Of a DNA stretch of 64,000 nt, positions 24,533-33,444 are shown piece after piece. A program made the translations under genes and the position numbers. Origin of the DNA: GWE2-42-39 sp034003625 (GTDB lineage: Bacteria > Bacteroidota > Bacteroidia > Bacteroidales > Prolixibacteraceae); assembly GCA_034003625.1 (NCBI GenBank), contig JAVEYG010000012.1, positions 1-64,000 on the forward strand, read 5' to 3'. Under the pieces are notes generated by a model. It made no database searches, had not been told where the DNA came from, and was given only the letters and a program-made list of their open reading frames with translations. Within the stretch, counting starts at the first letter, position 1. Every line of letters starts with the position of its first letter.

Positions 24533-25363
24533 ATGGTGAACATTGGCAGGCACAACAAACTGACGATTGTCCGTGAGGTGGACTTCGGGGTGTATTTTCA
24601 CGACGAAAAGTTAGGCGATATATTACTTCCTAAACGCTATCTTCCTGAACGTTGGGCAGTGGGCGATGAAGTGGAGGTGTTTGTTTACCTCGATTCGGAA
24701 GACCGCCTGATTGCCACTACCGAAAAGCCTTTTGCCGAGGTGGGTGAGTTTGCTGCGCTCGAAGTAGTTGCTGTCACCGGCGTTGGCGCATTCCTTCAAT
24801 GGGGGTTGATGAAAGACCTGCTGGTACCTTTCCGGGAACAAAAAATACGAATGAACGTGGGGGAGAAGCATCTCGTATATATTTATCTCGACTTAGAAAC
24901 CAACCGTATCGTGGCTTCTTCGAAGATCAACCGGTTTGTTGGCAACCTGCCGGTGGATTATGAGCCGGGCGAAGAGGTGGACCTGATTATTGCTGAAAAG
25001 ACCGGGATGGGGTACAAGGCGATCATTGATAACTCGCATTTCGGGATGTTGTATAAAAATGAGGTTTTCCAGTCTTTAGAAATTGGGCAAAGACTGAAAG
25101 GATACATTGTGAAAGTACGTGACGACGAAAAGATTGACCTTGGTTTGCAGAAGCCCGGCTACGAAAAGATGGAAGGACTGGCAAAGGAAGTCATGGAAAA
25201 ACTGAAAGCCTGCAACGGATTTTTGCCTTTGGGCGATAAAAGCGACCCCGAACTGATCTATGCGCAACTGCAGATCAGCAAAAAGAATTTTAAGAAGGCC
25301 ATAGGCACGTTGTATAAAAACCGGCTGATTGTTATTGAAGACGAAGGCATACGGATGGTATAA
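24533..25363 (+). CDS. cvfB: S1-domain RNA-binding protein, CvfB family
   Basis: 276 residues. CvfB layout: an N-terminal S1-like domain (about 5-65, FGVYFHDEKLGDILLPKRYL), a second S1 domain (about 68-135, VTGVGAFLQWGLMKDLLVPF), a third S1-like region (about 145-215) and a C-terminal winged helix (about 220-276, ISKKNFKKAIGTLYKNRLIV). The family binds RNA and affects expression of many genes; in Staphylococcus it controls virulence. Single gene with its own promoter-like element, convergent with rimO. Confidence 0.92.
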   Translation: MVNIGRHNKLTIVREVDFGVYFHDEKLGDILLPKRYLPERWAVGDEVEVFVYLDSEDRLIATTEKPFAEVGEFAALEVVAVTGVGAFLQWGLMKDLLVPFREQKIRMNVGEKHLVYIYLDLETNRIVASSKINRFVGNLPVDYEPGEEVDLIIAEKTGMGYKAIIDNSHFGMLYKNEVFQSLEIGQRLKGYIVKVRDDEKIDLGLQKPGYEKMEGLAKEVMEKLKACNGFLPLGDKSDPELIYAQLQISKKNFKKAIGTLYKNRLIVIEDEGIRMV

Positions 25364-25407
25364 AATCATTTTTTATCCGGCGAGCCAGGATTTCCGGATG
25401 AAAAAAT

Positions 25408-26706
25408 CTACGGTACAATCTCTCCAACCAAATCGAACTCGTCGGCACCGGTAATTTTTACCGGATAGAATTCCCCTGTTTTCAGTTGGAAGGATTGATC
25501 GATCAACACTTCTCCGTCTACTTCGGGAGAATCGTATTCGGTCCGGCCTACAAAATAATTGCCTTCCCTGCGGTCGACCAGTACCTGTATGATTTTCCCG
25601 ATGTATTTCTGGTTTAATGAAGCCGATATTCCCTGCTGTATGGCCATCAGCTCATCGGCACGCTGTTGCTTCACTTCCTGTGGAACATCGTCTTTGTACA
25701 TTTTAAAGGCATAAGTATCTTCTTCGCTGGAATAAGCAAATACGCCCATTCGCTCGAACGGATATTCGCGGATAAAGGCTTTCAGTTCCTCAAAATCTTC
25801 TTTGGTTTCGCCCGGATGGCCTACCAGGAAAGTAGTACGCAGGGCAATTTCCGGCACTTCCTGGCGTATTTTTCTGATCAGGGCAATTGTTTCTTCCTTG
25901 GTGATCTTCCGGCGCATCATGCCCAGCATACGGTCACTGATGTGCTGTAGGGGAAGGTCGAGGTACTTGCAGACATTTTTACGCTCACGGATTACCCGGA
26001 GCACATCTGTCGGGAATTTCGAGGGGTAGGCATAATGTAGGCGGATGCGGTTCAACCCTTCAAGACCGGCCAGCCTGTCGATCAGTTCGGCCAGTTTGCT
26101 TTCACCGTACAGGTCGATACCGTAATAGGAAAGGTCCTGTGCAATGACTAACAATTCTTTCACGCCCCGGGCGGCCAACCCCTGCGCTTCCTCAAACAGG
26201 CTGTCGATACTTCGTGATTTATGGTTGCCGGTAAACTGAGGGATGGCACAAAATGAGCAATGCCGGTTACAGCCTTCGCTGATCTTTAAATAAGCAAAAT
26301 GAGCCGGAGTGGTCTGTACCCGGTGATACATCTTCTGTTCGTAGAAAGTGGCATTCAGGTCGCTGACAATCTCCCGGAAATCGAATTTACCGTAAAACTT
26401 GTCAACCTCCGGGATTTCTTTGACGAGATCTTCCTTGTAACGGGCCGACAAGCAGCCCATGACCAGTAATTTGTCGAGTTTACCCTGCTTTCGGGCATCC
26501 ACAAAATTCAGAATGGTATTCACTGATTCTTCTTTTGCATCGGCGATAAAACCGCAGGTATTCAGGATCACAATGTTCGCATCGTCTTTTTCGCTGTCGT
26601 GTACTACTTTAAACCCATTCATATCCAGCTGGTTCAATAGCATTTCCGAATCGACCAGGTTTTTTGAACAACCTAAGGTCACTATATTGACTTTTCTCCG
26701 TTTCAT
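25408..26706 (-). CDS. rimO: Ribosomal protein S12 methylthiotransferase
   Basis: 432 residues, typical length. N-terminal MTTase domain with VTLGCSKNLVDSEMLLNQL and the cluster-binding Cys in NTCGFI and MGCLS; radical-SAM triad in EGCNRHCSFCAIPQFTG; the TRAM domain lies at about 370-432 (VDRREGNYFVGRTEYDSPE). It adds a methylthio group to the Asp of ribosomal protein S12 with two iron-sulfur clusters and SAM. Start MKRRKVNIVTLGC fits relatives. Confidence 0.96.
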   Translation of the reverse strand: MKRRKVNIVTLGCSKNLVDSEMLLNQLDMNGFKVVHDSEKDDANIVILNTCGFIADAKEESVNTILNFVDARKQGKLDKLLVMGCLSARYKEDLVKEIPEVDKFYGKFDFREIVSDLNATFYEQKMYHRVQTTPAHFAYLKISEGCNRHCSFCAIPQFTGNHKSRSIDSLFEEAQGLAARGVKELLVIAQDLSYYGIDLYGESKLAELIDRLAGLEGLNRIRLHYAYPSKFPTDVLRVIRERKNVCKYLDLPLQHISDRMLGMMRRKITKEETIALIRKIRQEVPEIALRTTFLVGHPGETKEDFEELKAFIREYPFERMGVFAYSSEEDTYAFKMYKDDVPQEVKQQRADELMAIQQGISASLNQKYIGKIIQVLVDRREGNYFVGRTEYDSPEVDGEVLIDQSFQLKTGEFYPVKITGADEFDLVGEIVP

Positions 26707-26872
26707 TCTTTCAATAAAAATTTGACCGCAAAAATAACAAAGAACTAAACGAATGGTTCCCTGAAAAGTTGAACTTACCCTGAAAAGGACCTTTTCCTAT
26801 AGATTACGCCGATTTTGAATTTTGTTTTCAGCGCATTTGCGTGGTTTCATATAACCTGAGAAAATGTTGCGG

Positions 26873-27610
26873 TTATTTCTTCCTTACCGGGATGTAATTT
26901 TGCTGAAATAAAATCTCAATATCCTGATCGTCGACCGGGAGTACTAATTGCAGGTAACGGGCCTTCGGGAAAAACGGGAAAAATACTTTCCCTTTCATGG
27001 AATAGCCCGGTTCCAGTGTGGTTTTCCGAATGGTTGACTGCGACCATGATTCGTGTAGCTCGTGCAAATCGACAGCCTCAAATTCGTTGGCCATATTGCC
27101 GATTTGTACCGCATTGAACAAATCGGTACGAAAATAATCATTGTGCGGGTTGTCGTCGCTCATTGTAATGGCTGCCGAAGCAATGTCTACTCCTAACCCA
27201 ACCAGGCTTAAGGCAATATTATTCTTTCTCCGCGCTTCAGTAATCGACAGTTTCTTTTCAATATCCAGAATTTCTTTTTCCGGATCACTGGCATGGAAAT
27301 GTTCACCGGCCATTGGCTGAAGGCTGTCATTCAACGGAATGTAATAAAAATTTTGGGGATCAATCAGAATTTCAAGGTTCGAGCGATTGGTGATGTCAAA
27401 ATCAAACAGATAAGTGGATCCGACAATCCGGTCGAACCCTGCTTCATAGATGATCCCGTTCACCGAATCCTTTGCAAATTCCTGCCCGTAAAGCCACCTG
27501 GTCGCTTCTTGCGAAGGTTCAAGTTTTACTATGCTCTTGGGGGCGGAACAGGACTGAAAAAGAAAAGGGATGATGACAAAAAAAGCTAAAAGTAAATGTT
27601 TCGTTTTCAT
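26873..27610 (-). CDS. Lipoprotein of unknown function
   Basis: About 245 residues from the ATG at 27610 (MKTKHLLLAFFVIIPFLFQS, then Cys), which gives a clean lipoprotein signal with lipobox FQSC. A longer frame from 27673 would overlap tcdA and put the signal inside the protein, so I reject it. The mature part has mixed alpha/beta sequence, an FDFDITNRSNLEILIDPQ stretch typical of beta-sandwich folds, and a C-terminal GYSMKGKVFFPFFPKARYLQ. I do not recognise a family. It is last in the minus-strand tatD-tcdA-lipoprotein run. Confidence 0.75.
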   Translation of the reverse strand: MKTKHLLLAFFVIIPFLFQSCSAPKSIVKLEPSQEATRWLYGQEFAKDSVNGIIYEAGFDRIVGSTYLFDFDITNRSNLEILIDPQNFYYIPLNDSLQPMAGEHFHASDPEKEILDIEKKLSITEARRKNNIALSLVGLGVDIASAAITMSDDNPHNDYFRTDLFNAVQIGNMANEFEAVDLHELHESWSQSTIRKTTLEPGYSMKGKVFFPFFPKARYLQLVLPVDDQDIEILFQQNYIPVRKK

Positions 27611-27659
27611 GGTAAAAAAAATTGTTTCGGCGAAATTTACCAAATAATATGCCAAGTTT

Positions 27660-28421
27660 CTATTTGGATTCACAGTCCGTTTTTTTGAGCAATCCGTTAA
27701 TTACCTCTGAAGCAATGAAACAGCCAAAAACGGGGGGCATATACGAAATAGTGCCAACGGTCGATTTTTTGTTTTGTCCGTCTTCCAGAACGATTTTTTC
27801 TTTATCTGTCAATTCGGTGGAGAACACTACCTGCACACCTTTTTTTATTCCTATCCGGTAAAGCCGTTTTCGCAGCATTTTTGCCAGCCTGCAATTGTAT
27901 GTTTTAGAGAGGTCGGCAATCGCTACCTTCGATGGATCGGATTTACCGCCTGCCCCCATCGAACTAACGACCGGCAGGCCTTTTTGTATGCAGTGATAAA
28001 TCAGGAATGTTTTGGGCGAAAGGGTGTCGATAGCGTCTACCGCATAATCGAAATTATCGGAATGGATCACTTCCTGCATGCGTTCATCTTTCAGGTATTC
28101 GTTGATGGCCGTGAGTTGCAAATTCGGATTAATATCAAGGAAGCGTTGTGCCAGTACTTCTGCTTTGGGTTTTCCTTCGTTGCTGATCAGTGCCGGTAGC
28201 TGACGGTTGCGGTTGGTTTCCTCTACCACGTCGCCGTCAACGATGGTCATTTTGCCAACACCTGCCCTGCATAACTGTTCGGCTGCGTAAGCGCCAACAC
28301 CACCCAGGCCGACTATCAGGACATGGGCGTTTTCAAGTCTTTCAATTCCTTCTTTCCCCACTAAGAGGGCCGTCCGTTTTTTCCATCTATCTGTTTCCAA
28401 AGACACGTTTGTAATTTTCAT
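27660..28421 (-). CDS. tcdA: tRNA threonylcarbamoyladenosine dehydratase (ThiF/E1-like)
   Basis: 253 residues. ThiF-type adenylation fold: ATP loop GLGGVGAYAAEQLCRAGVG, TIVDGDVVEETNRNRQ with the conserved Asn-Arg-Asn-Arg, and YAVDAIDTLSPK. TcdA cyclises t6A37 to ct6A in tRNA, with ATP. The predicted start overlaps the end of the TatD gene by 35 bp; a GTG or TTG codon five or seven codons in (V-S-L-E) would reduce this. The C-terminal GTISYMPPVFGCFIASEVIN is standard for TcdA. Confidence 0.93.
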   Translation of the reverse strand: MKITNVSLETDRWKKRTALLVGKEGIERLENAHVLIVGLGGVGAYAAEQLCRAGVGKMTIVDGDVVEETNRNRQLPALISNEGKPKAEVLAQRFLDINPNLQLTAINEYLKDERMQEVIHSDNFDYAVDAIDTLSPKTFLIYHCIQKGLPVVSSMGAGGKSDPSKVAIADLSKTYNCRLAKMLRKRLYRIGIKKGVQVVFSTELTDKEKIVLEDGQNKKSTVGTISYMPPVFGCFIASEVINGLLKKTDCESK

Positions 28422-29043
28422 AAACCTGGTTTTTCAAAGCCTCTGCATCCATTCTCAGAATTTTCGCTGCAAAGAAATAAATTTCTTTTACAGGAACATG
28501 GCTTTCGTCAGTTTCAAAAAACAACCGGTCGGTTGGGATGATTTTTAACGAATCAACAGCTTTCCGCTTTTCATTTAATAAGGTTTCGCCAAACGAAAAA
28601 TAGAAATTGTAACTGAGCAGGGATTTGGTAACCTGTGGTTTTGCTGAATATCCGTGCAGTATCCAGGGCATATTGGCGTTGATCAGCTTTTGCAGCCGTA
28701 TCATTTCCGGATAGGCTTTTACACAATGAACAATCAGCGGTTTCTTTTTATTTTCGGCAATGCCGGCTTGTTTCAGGAACAGGCGTTCCTGCTTTTCAGG
28801 TTCGGCGCTGATAGTCAGATCAATGCCGCATTCGCCAATGGCCAGTATTTCATATCGGTCTGCCAAATCGTGCAGCAGGTTGATCATTTCCCGTTCATCG
28901 TAATTATTCAAATGCCACGGATGAAATCCGGCAGTACAAACCGGCAGCTCAATTTCACGGTGAAGGTTTTGTGCAAAAACATTCAGTATTTCAATATCGG
29001 CTGTTCCTTTTTTCTCGTGTGTGTGAATATCGACGAATTGCAT
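28387..29043 (-). CDS. TatD-family metal-dependent hydrolase
   Basis: 218 residues, shorter than classic TatD (about 260). Metal ligands can be followed: HTH in FVDIHTHEKKGTADI, Glu in IGECGIDLT, His in LIVHCVKAYPEMI, His in ILHGYSAKPQV and Asp in FFETDESHVPVKEIYFFA. TatD proteins are DNases or hydrolases acting on small substrates; the short form with HGYS is common in Bacteroidota. First gene of the unit with tcdA, with overlapping ends. Confidence 0.88.
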   Translation of the reverse strand: MQFVDIHTHEKKGTADIEILNVFAQNLHREIELPVCTAGFHPWHLNNYDEREMINLLHDLADRYEILAIGECGIDLTISAEPEKQERLFLKQAGIAENKKKPLIVHCVKAYPEMIRLQKLINANMPWILHGYSAKPQVTKSLLSYNFYFSFGETLLNEKRKAVDSLKIIPTDRLFFETDESHVPVKEIYFFAAKILRMDAEALKNQVYENYKRVFGNR

Positions 29044-29285
29044 GTCCTGTACTTATTATAACAAGCTCATCAAAATTGCTTGTTTATTTGTTTTGAGAAT
29101 GTTGTACAAACATACAATTTCCTGAGACGGGAATCAACTATTGCGAATTTGCATTTTAAAATGCTTGTTTTTTTGTGTCTTTCACATACATGAACAATCG
29201 TCCATGTGTTCTGATTATTTGTCCATACCTGATTATTTGAAATTTCAGATTTTTGTTTTCCGAAAAATTCTAACTAAACAATACA

Positions 29286-31238
29286 ATGAAGTCATTTCCT
29301 TTTTTTCTGATTGTTTTCTGTAGCCTGAATCTTTTTGCAAAAGAATATTCTGTGCAATCGCCGGATGGGAATACAAAAGTTACCGTTTCGGTTACCGATG
29401 GCATCAGGTGGAGCGGAAGTTATGCAGGTTCACCGCTTTTTACCGCAAATGAAATAAGTGTAGCCCTGTCGGATCGGGTTTTGGGCAATATGCCCCATGT
29501 TGTTTCGGCAAAACAAAGTTCAAATGCAACTGTTGAAACCGCGGTAGTGGGCATTAAATCGACGCAAATCAGAAACGAATACAACGAATTGGACCTGAAG
29601 TTCAAAGGAGATTACTCCGTTGTATTCAGGATATTTAACGAAGGGATTGCCTATCGTTTTGAAACCCGTATAAAAACACCGCTCACGGTGGTTGATGAAA
29701 AGGCCGTGCTGAATTTTGCCGGTAATTTTTCTGTCCTTTTCCCTGAAGAAGAATCGTTAATCTCACATTACGAAAGAAGTTATCTCGATGAACCGGTTGC
29801 CGCGATTGCCGGCGGGCGTTTTTGTTCGCTGCCTGCGCTGGTAAAAGTTCCGGGCAACATCAAAATAGGTATTACCGAAGCCGATTTGTATGATTATCCC
29901 TGCCTGTTTCTCGAAGGGACGGGACAGAATACGCTGGTTGGCAAATTTCCCAAAGTAATATTGGAAGCAGTGCCGTCAAAAAAGGGGGCCGATCGTGACC
30001 AGACGATTGTAAAAGAAGCGGATTATATTGCACAAACCGATGGGACACGGAACTTCCCGTGGCGGGTTTTCATGTTGTCGCAGAATGATGTGAAATTGAT
30101 CGAAAATCAGATGGTTTACCTTTTGTCCCGTCCGGGAAACATGGAAAATACATTATGGATAAAACCTGGCCAGGTTGCCTGGGACTGGTGGAACGACAAC
30201 AATATCTATGGAGTGGATTTTAAATCAGGATTGAATACCGAAACCTACAAATATTATATTGATTTTGCCGCTGACTACGGACTGGAATACATTATTCTGG
30301 ACGAAGGCTGGTCGATTACGACTACGAATTTGCTTAAACCCAACAACGAGCTTAATTTGGAAGAACTGGTAAGTTATGCCAAATCGAAAAACGTAGGAGT
30401 AATTCTATGGTTACTCTGGGGGCCTCTCGATCGTGAAATGGAAGCTATTCTTGATCAGTTTAAAGCGTGGGGAGTGCAGGGAATAAAAGTTGATTTCATG
30501 CAACGCGCCGATCAGTACATGGTGAATTTTTACGAGAGAGCGGCCCGCGAGTGCGCCAAACGCGAACTCCTGATTGATTACCACGGGGCATTCAAGCCTG
30601 CAGGTATGTTACGGGCTTATCCGAACATTGTGAACCACGAAGGGCTCAAAGGAATGGAAAATAACAAATGGTCGGATCTGATTACCCCGGCACATGATGT
30701 GACCCTGCCCTTTACCCGGATGTTAGCCGGCCCGATAGATTTTACCCCCGGGGCCATGCTGAATACGCAGGAAAAAGACTATGCCGTTTCGTGGTCGAAC
30801 CCGATGAGTCAGGGTACCCGTTGCCACCAGGTGGCCATGTACGTGGTATACGAAGCCCCGTTGCAGATGCTGAGCGATAACCCGTCGAACCTGCGAAAAG
30901 AAAGTGAAACGGTAGAATTCATCAGTAAAATTCCTACTGTTTGGGACGAAACTGTTGGTTTGGAAGGGAAAGTAGGAGAATACATAGCCATCGCACGCAA
31001 AAAAGACAATGTCTGGTATATCGGTGCAATGAACAACTGGGATGAACGGGAAATGGAAATCGATTTGTCGTTCCTCGGAGAAGGAACTTATCACTTTGAA
31101 ATTATGCAGGATGGTATCAATGCCAACAAATCGGCACGGGACTATAAAAAGTTGTCGATTGAGAAAAAATCAACTGATAAATTAAAAATACGGATGGCGA
31201 AAGGTGGAGGCTGGGTTGCTATTTGTACAAAAAAGTAA
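29286..31238 (+). CDS. Secreted GH97 alpha-glycosidase
   Basis: 650 residues with a signal peptide (KSFPFFLIVFCSLNLFAK). The N-terminal beta-sandwich (about 20-270) starts VQSPDGNTKVTVSVTDGIRW; the barrel has GQVAWDWWNDNNIYG, YIILDEGWS, GVILWLLWGPLD and WGVQGIKVDFMQRADQ, with Asp403 at the place of the nucleophile of retaining GH97 enzymes. GH97 includes SusB alpha-glucosidase (inverting) and alpha-galactosidases (retaining); the Asp suggests the retaining side, but that is an inference from one motif. No susC/susD pair lies next to it. A terminator follows. Confidence 0.92.
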   Translation: MKSFPFFLIVFCSLNLFAKEYSVQSPDGNTKVTVSVTDGIRWSGSYAGSPLFTANEISVALSDRVLGNMPHVVSAKQSSNATVETAVVGIKSTQIRNEYNELDLKFKGDYSVVFRIFNEGIAYRFETRIKTPLTVVDEKAVLNFAGNFSVLFPEEESLISHYERSYLDEPVAAIAGGRFCSLPALVKVPGNIKIGITEADLYDYPCLFLEGTGQNTLVGKFPKVILEAVPSKKGADRDQTIVKEADYIAQTDGTRNFPWRVFMLSQNDVKLIENQMVYLLSRPGNMENTLWIKPGQVAWDWWNDNNIYGVDFKSGLNTETYKYYIDFAADYGLEYIILDEGWSITTTNLLKPNNELNLEELVSYAKSKNVGVILWLLWGPLDREMEAILDQFKAWGVQGIKVDFMQRADQYMVNFYERAARECAKRELLIDYHGAFKPAGMLRAYPNIVNHEGLKGMENNKWSDLITPAHDVTLPFTRMLAGPIDFTPGAMLNTQEKDYAVSWSNPMSQGTRCHQVAMYVVYEAPLQMLSDNPSNLRKESETVEFISKIPTVWDETVGLEGKVGEYIAIARKKDNVWYIGAMNNWDEREMEIDLSFLGEGTYHFEIMQDGINANKSARDYKKLSIEKKSTDKLKIRMAKGGGWVAICTKK

Positions 31239-31280
31239 TGATTTTAAAACGTTGTCCATAATAACGTTGTATTTTCAAAT

Positions 31281-31307
31281 AACCAACAAAACCTAGTTAA
31301 ACATGAG
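31281..31307 (+). repeat. Pre-terminator motif shared with the 6716-6742 element
   Basis: AACCAACAAAACCTAGTTAA followed by ACATGAG agrees at 23 of 27 positions with the plus-strand sequence 6716-6742 beside the small-RNA terminator. Here it lies directly before the GH97 terminator. Confidence 0.5.
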
Positions 31308-31310
31308 AAG

Positions 31311-31338
31311 GGCGGTCAGGAATGATCGCCTTTTTTTT
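31311..31338 (+). terminator. Terminator after the GH97 gene
   Basis: GGCGGTCA (31311-31318) pairs with TGATCGCC (31323-31330) with one G-U pair, a GGAA tetraloop and eight T. Confidence 0.85.
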
Positions 31339-31352
31339 GGCACATGTTTTGT

Positions 31353-31388
31353 AACTAAAAAATTAGTTTTCAAACTAATTTTTTAGTT
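31353..31388. promoter_or_regulatory. Perfect 16-bp inverted repeat, likely BlaI-type operator
   Basis: AACTAAAAAATTAGTT (31353-31368) and AACTAATTTTTTAGTT (31373-31388) are exact reverse complements with a 4-base spacer. Each half is itself a palindrome of AACTAA and TTAGTT. A further TAGTTA-AA-TAACTA palindrome lies at 31576-31589. The ACTA/TAGT half-sites resemble operators of BlaI/MecI repressors, and the next gene is a BlaI homologue. Confidence 0.6.
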
Positions 31389-31652
31389 GTAATATTGTTT
31401 TTGGAATTCCGAAGATTTTAGTTGTTTAACCAAAATGTTGTATTATGGATTAATCAAAAGAACAAAATCAGAAAAAAGGTGCAGGGACATCGAAATTTTG
31501 AATGATGAATGTCCAATATTTAATATTGAAATCAGGTATTGATATCAATGTCCGGCATCAAATAAACTATTCGGTTAGTTAAATAACTACTGTTTTAGTT
31601 AAATTTGGCTTGATCTTTGTATTTTATGAACGAATTTTAAAATCAAACAGTT
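31389..31652. other. BlaI upstream region
   Basis: Besides the TAGTTA-AA-TAACTA palindrome (31576-31589) and a repeated GTTTTAGTTAAA at 31592-31603, the region holds an AT-rich element TCCAATATTTAATATTGAA (31512-31530) seen in similar form near 50750. The start site of blaI transcription is probably around 31620, but no clean TAnnTTTG box is visible. Confidence 0.45.
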
Positions 31653-32039
31653 ATGGCACGCGAACTCACCCGGTCAGAAGAACAGGTAATGCAGATTTTA
31701 TGGGAACTTGAGAGAGCATTTGTGAAAGACATCGTCGAACAAATACCCGATCCCAAACCGGCATACAATACTGTTTCAACCATTGTCCGTATTTTGGAAA
31801 AGAAAGGTTTTGTTGGTTACGAAGCCTTTGGAAAAACCCATCGTTACTTTCCGTTAATGAGCAAAAAGGAGTATACCCGTCTGTATATGAAGAATTTTAT
31901 GAAAAATTATTTCAGCAATTCGTTTAAAGAGATGGTATCGTTTTTTGCAAAGGAAGATAAAATGAGCATTTCCGAACTGGAAGAGCTAATGAAAGAAGTA
32001 GGTAAAGATTTGGATGACAATCAAAAACGGGAGCCATGA
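31653..32039 (+). CDS. BlaI/MecI/CopY-family repressor
   Basis: 128 residues. Winged helix in the N-terminal 75 residues: ELTRSEEQVMQILWELERAF and PAYNTVSTIVRILEKKGFVG, then YEAFGKTHRYFPLMSKKEYT at the wing; a short dimerisation tail follows. It should bind the TAGTT/AACTA palindromes upstream and repress itself and the peptidase gene, which starts 4 bp inside its end. Signal and target set are unknown; no beta-lactamase gene is nearby. Confidence 0.93.
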   Translation: MARELTRSEEQVMQILWELERAFVKDIVEQIPDPKPAYNTVSTIVRILEKKGFVGYEAFGKTHRYFPLMSKKEYTRLYMKNFMKNYFSNSFKEMVSFFAKEDKMSISELEELMKEVGKDLDDNQKREP

Positions 32040-33244
32040 ACGATTTTATCAATTATATCATCGAATCGGGGGCGAGCCTCGGAATGTTTTCCTTAGTTTA
32101 TTTAACCTTCCTCCGGAACGAAACGTTTTTCCGTTCAAACCGTTTGTTCTTGCTTTTTGCGGTGATATTTTCCAGCGTGATCCCTCTGTTGCACCTGAAC
32201 GTATTTCAGTATAGCAATCAGTCATTTCCACTTGCTGCCGGAACCGGTGAACCCAATATGCTGGAAAGCGTAACAATATACGGGTCGGGCCTTACCGGTT
32301 CGCTGGTTGGTTTTATTATCGACAGCCGTATCATTGTCTGGGGCTATCTGTTGATTGTCTTCATTTGTGCCCTCTTACTCATTTTGCGGATTGCCCAAAT
32401 TGTTAAAGTAGTCCGTACCAGTGAAGTGGTACCAAAAGCAGGAATAAAATTCGTTTATATTGATGAAGATTCGAGTCCGTATTCATTTCTTAGGTACTTA
32501 TTTGTAAGCCGAAATCTGGAAGGTAAACCGGGTTGGGAAAAAATGCTTGCACACGAGTCGGAACATATCCGCCAGCGGCATACGGTGGATATATTGATAC
32601 TCGAACTGATCAGCCTGTTTCAGTGGTTTAACCCTTTCTTCTGGATGATGCGAAGGGTAATTAAGGAAAACCACGAATACATGGCCGACCGGGCGGTATT
32701 AAATAACGGAGTGCCCGTTGATTTGTATAAGCAAATTTTGGTGAGTCAATGGGCGGGTAATCAGTTTTCGATTACTAATAATTTCAATTCATCACTCATT
32801 AAACTACGATTAAAAATGATGACTAAAATAAAATCTTCGAAACTGGCCGGCCTTCGCTATATCAGTGGGGGAATTCTGGCTATTGCATTGGTACTGGTTT
32901 TTGCCTGTGAAAGCAATGTAGCAACCGATCCGGTTTACAACATGGCTGACGAAATGCCTGTGTTTCCGGATGGTGAGCCGGCTTTAAGAAAGTTTATCGT
33001 ACAAACAATAAAATATCCGGATATTGCAAAAAAGAATGGCATAAAGGGAAAGGTATTTGTGAGTTTTGTAGTTGAAAAAGATGGTTCGGTTGGCCGTGCG
33101 AAAGTGGTCCGCAGTGTCGATCCTTCGCTTGATAATGAAGCATTGCGGGTAGTGAATGGATTACCTGCCTGGAAACCTGCCATGCTGAAAGGAAAAGCGG
33201 TTGCGGTACAATATACAGTTCCGGTGAATTTTGTATTGCAGTAA
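32036..33244 (+). CDS. BlaR1-like M56 membrane metallopeptidase with TonB C-terminal domain
   Basis: 402 residues. Three to four transmembrane helices in the first 125 residues, then the M56 peptidase site HESEH (His173-His177) with LISLFQWFNPFFWMMRRV and ENHEYMADRAVL as third-ligand region, another helix at about 280, and a TonB C-terminal domain (about 300-402: PDIAKKNGIKGKVFVSFVVE, then NGLPAWKPAMLKGKAVAVQY). It lacks the penicillin-binding sensor of BlaR1. The family probably cleaves the partner BlaI repressor on a signal; the TonB part suggests contact with the outer membrane or cell wall. Overlaps blaI by 4 bp. Confidence 0.92.
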   Translation: MNDFINYIIESGASLGMFSLVYLTFLRNETFFRSNRLFLLFAVIFSSVIPLLHLNVFQYSNQSFPLAAGTGEPNMLESVTIYGSGLTGSLVGFIIDSRIIVWGYLLIVFICALLLILRIAQIVKVVRTSEVVPKAGIKFVYIDEDSSPYSFLRYLFVSRNLEGKPGWEKMLAHESEHIRQRHTVDILILELISLFQWFNPFFWMMRRVIKENHEYMADRAVLNNGVPVDLYKQILVSQWAGNQFSITNNFNSSLIKLRLKMMTKIKSSKLAGLRYISGGILAIALVLVFACESNVATDPVYNMADEMPVFPDGEPALRKFIVQTIKYPDIAKKNGIKGKVFVSFVVEKDGSVGRAKVVRSVDPSLDNEALRVVNGLPAWKPAMLKGKAVAVQYTVPVNFVLQ

Positions 33245-33289
33245 ATATGATAGGGATTGTCCCCCAAAGCCATAAAGTCTACGACTCGC

Positions 33290-33358
33290 GTCACCCTGAA
33301 TTTATTTCAGGGTCTGATTATTAGAAAGATGAGATCCCGAAACAAGTTCGGGATGACT
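33290..33358 (+). repeat. Double-hairpin intergenic repeat (GTCACCC family)
   Basis: Two hairpins: ACCCTGAA (33293-33300) with TTCAGGGT (33306-33313), and ATCCCGAA (33334-33341) with TTCGGGAT (33347-33354). GTCA at 33290 and TGAC at 33355 frame the element. A partial copy is at 731-758. Similar pieces are frequent between Bacteroidota genes; origin is unknown. Confidence 0.65.
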
Positions 33359-33444
33359 CTGTTCAGGACTTTTGGGACAGCCACGACTTGATCCAGACTT
33401 TTTTGGGACAATCCCTCAATTTTTCTTCTTAAAAAATAAAAGCC

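Noticed and set aside
27611..27673. Longer N-terminus of the lipoprotein at 26873-27610
   Set aside because: It would overlap tcdA and bury the lipoprotein signal; ATG 27610 gives a perfect signal.
31653..33244. Beta-lactam resistance module
   Set aside because: BlaI/M56 homologues are present but no beta-lactamase or penicillin-binding sensor domain is nearby; the family has many non-resistance roles in Bacteroidota.
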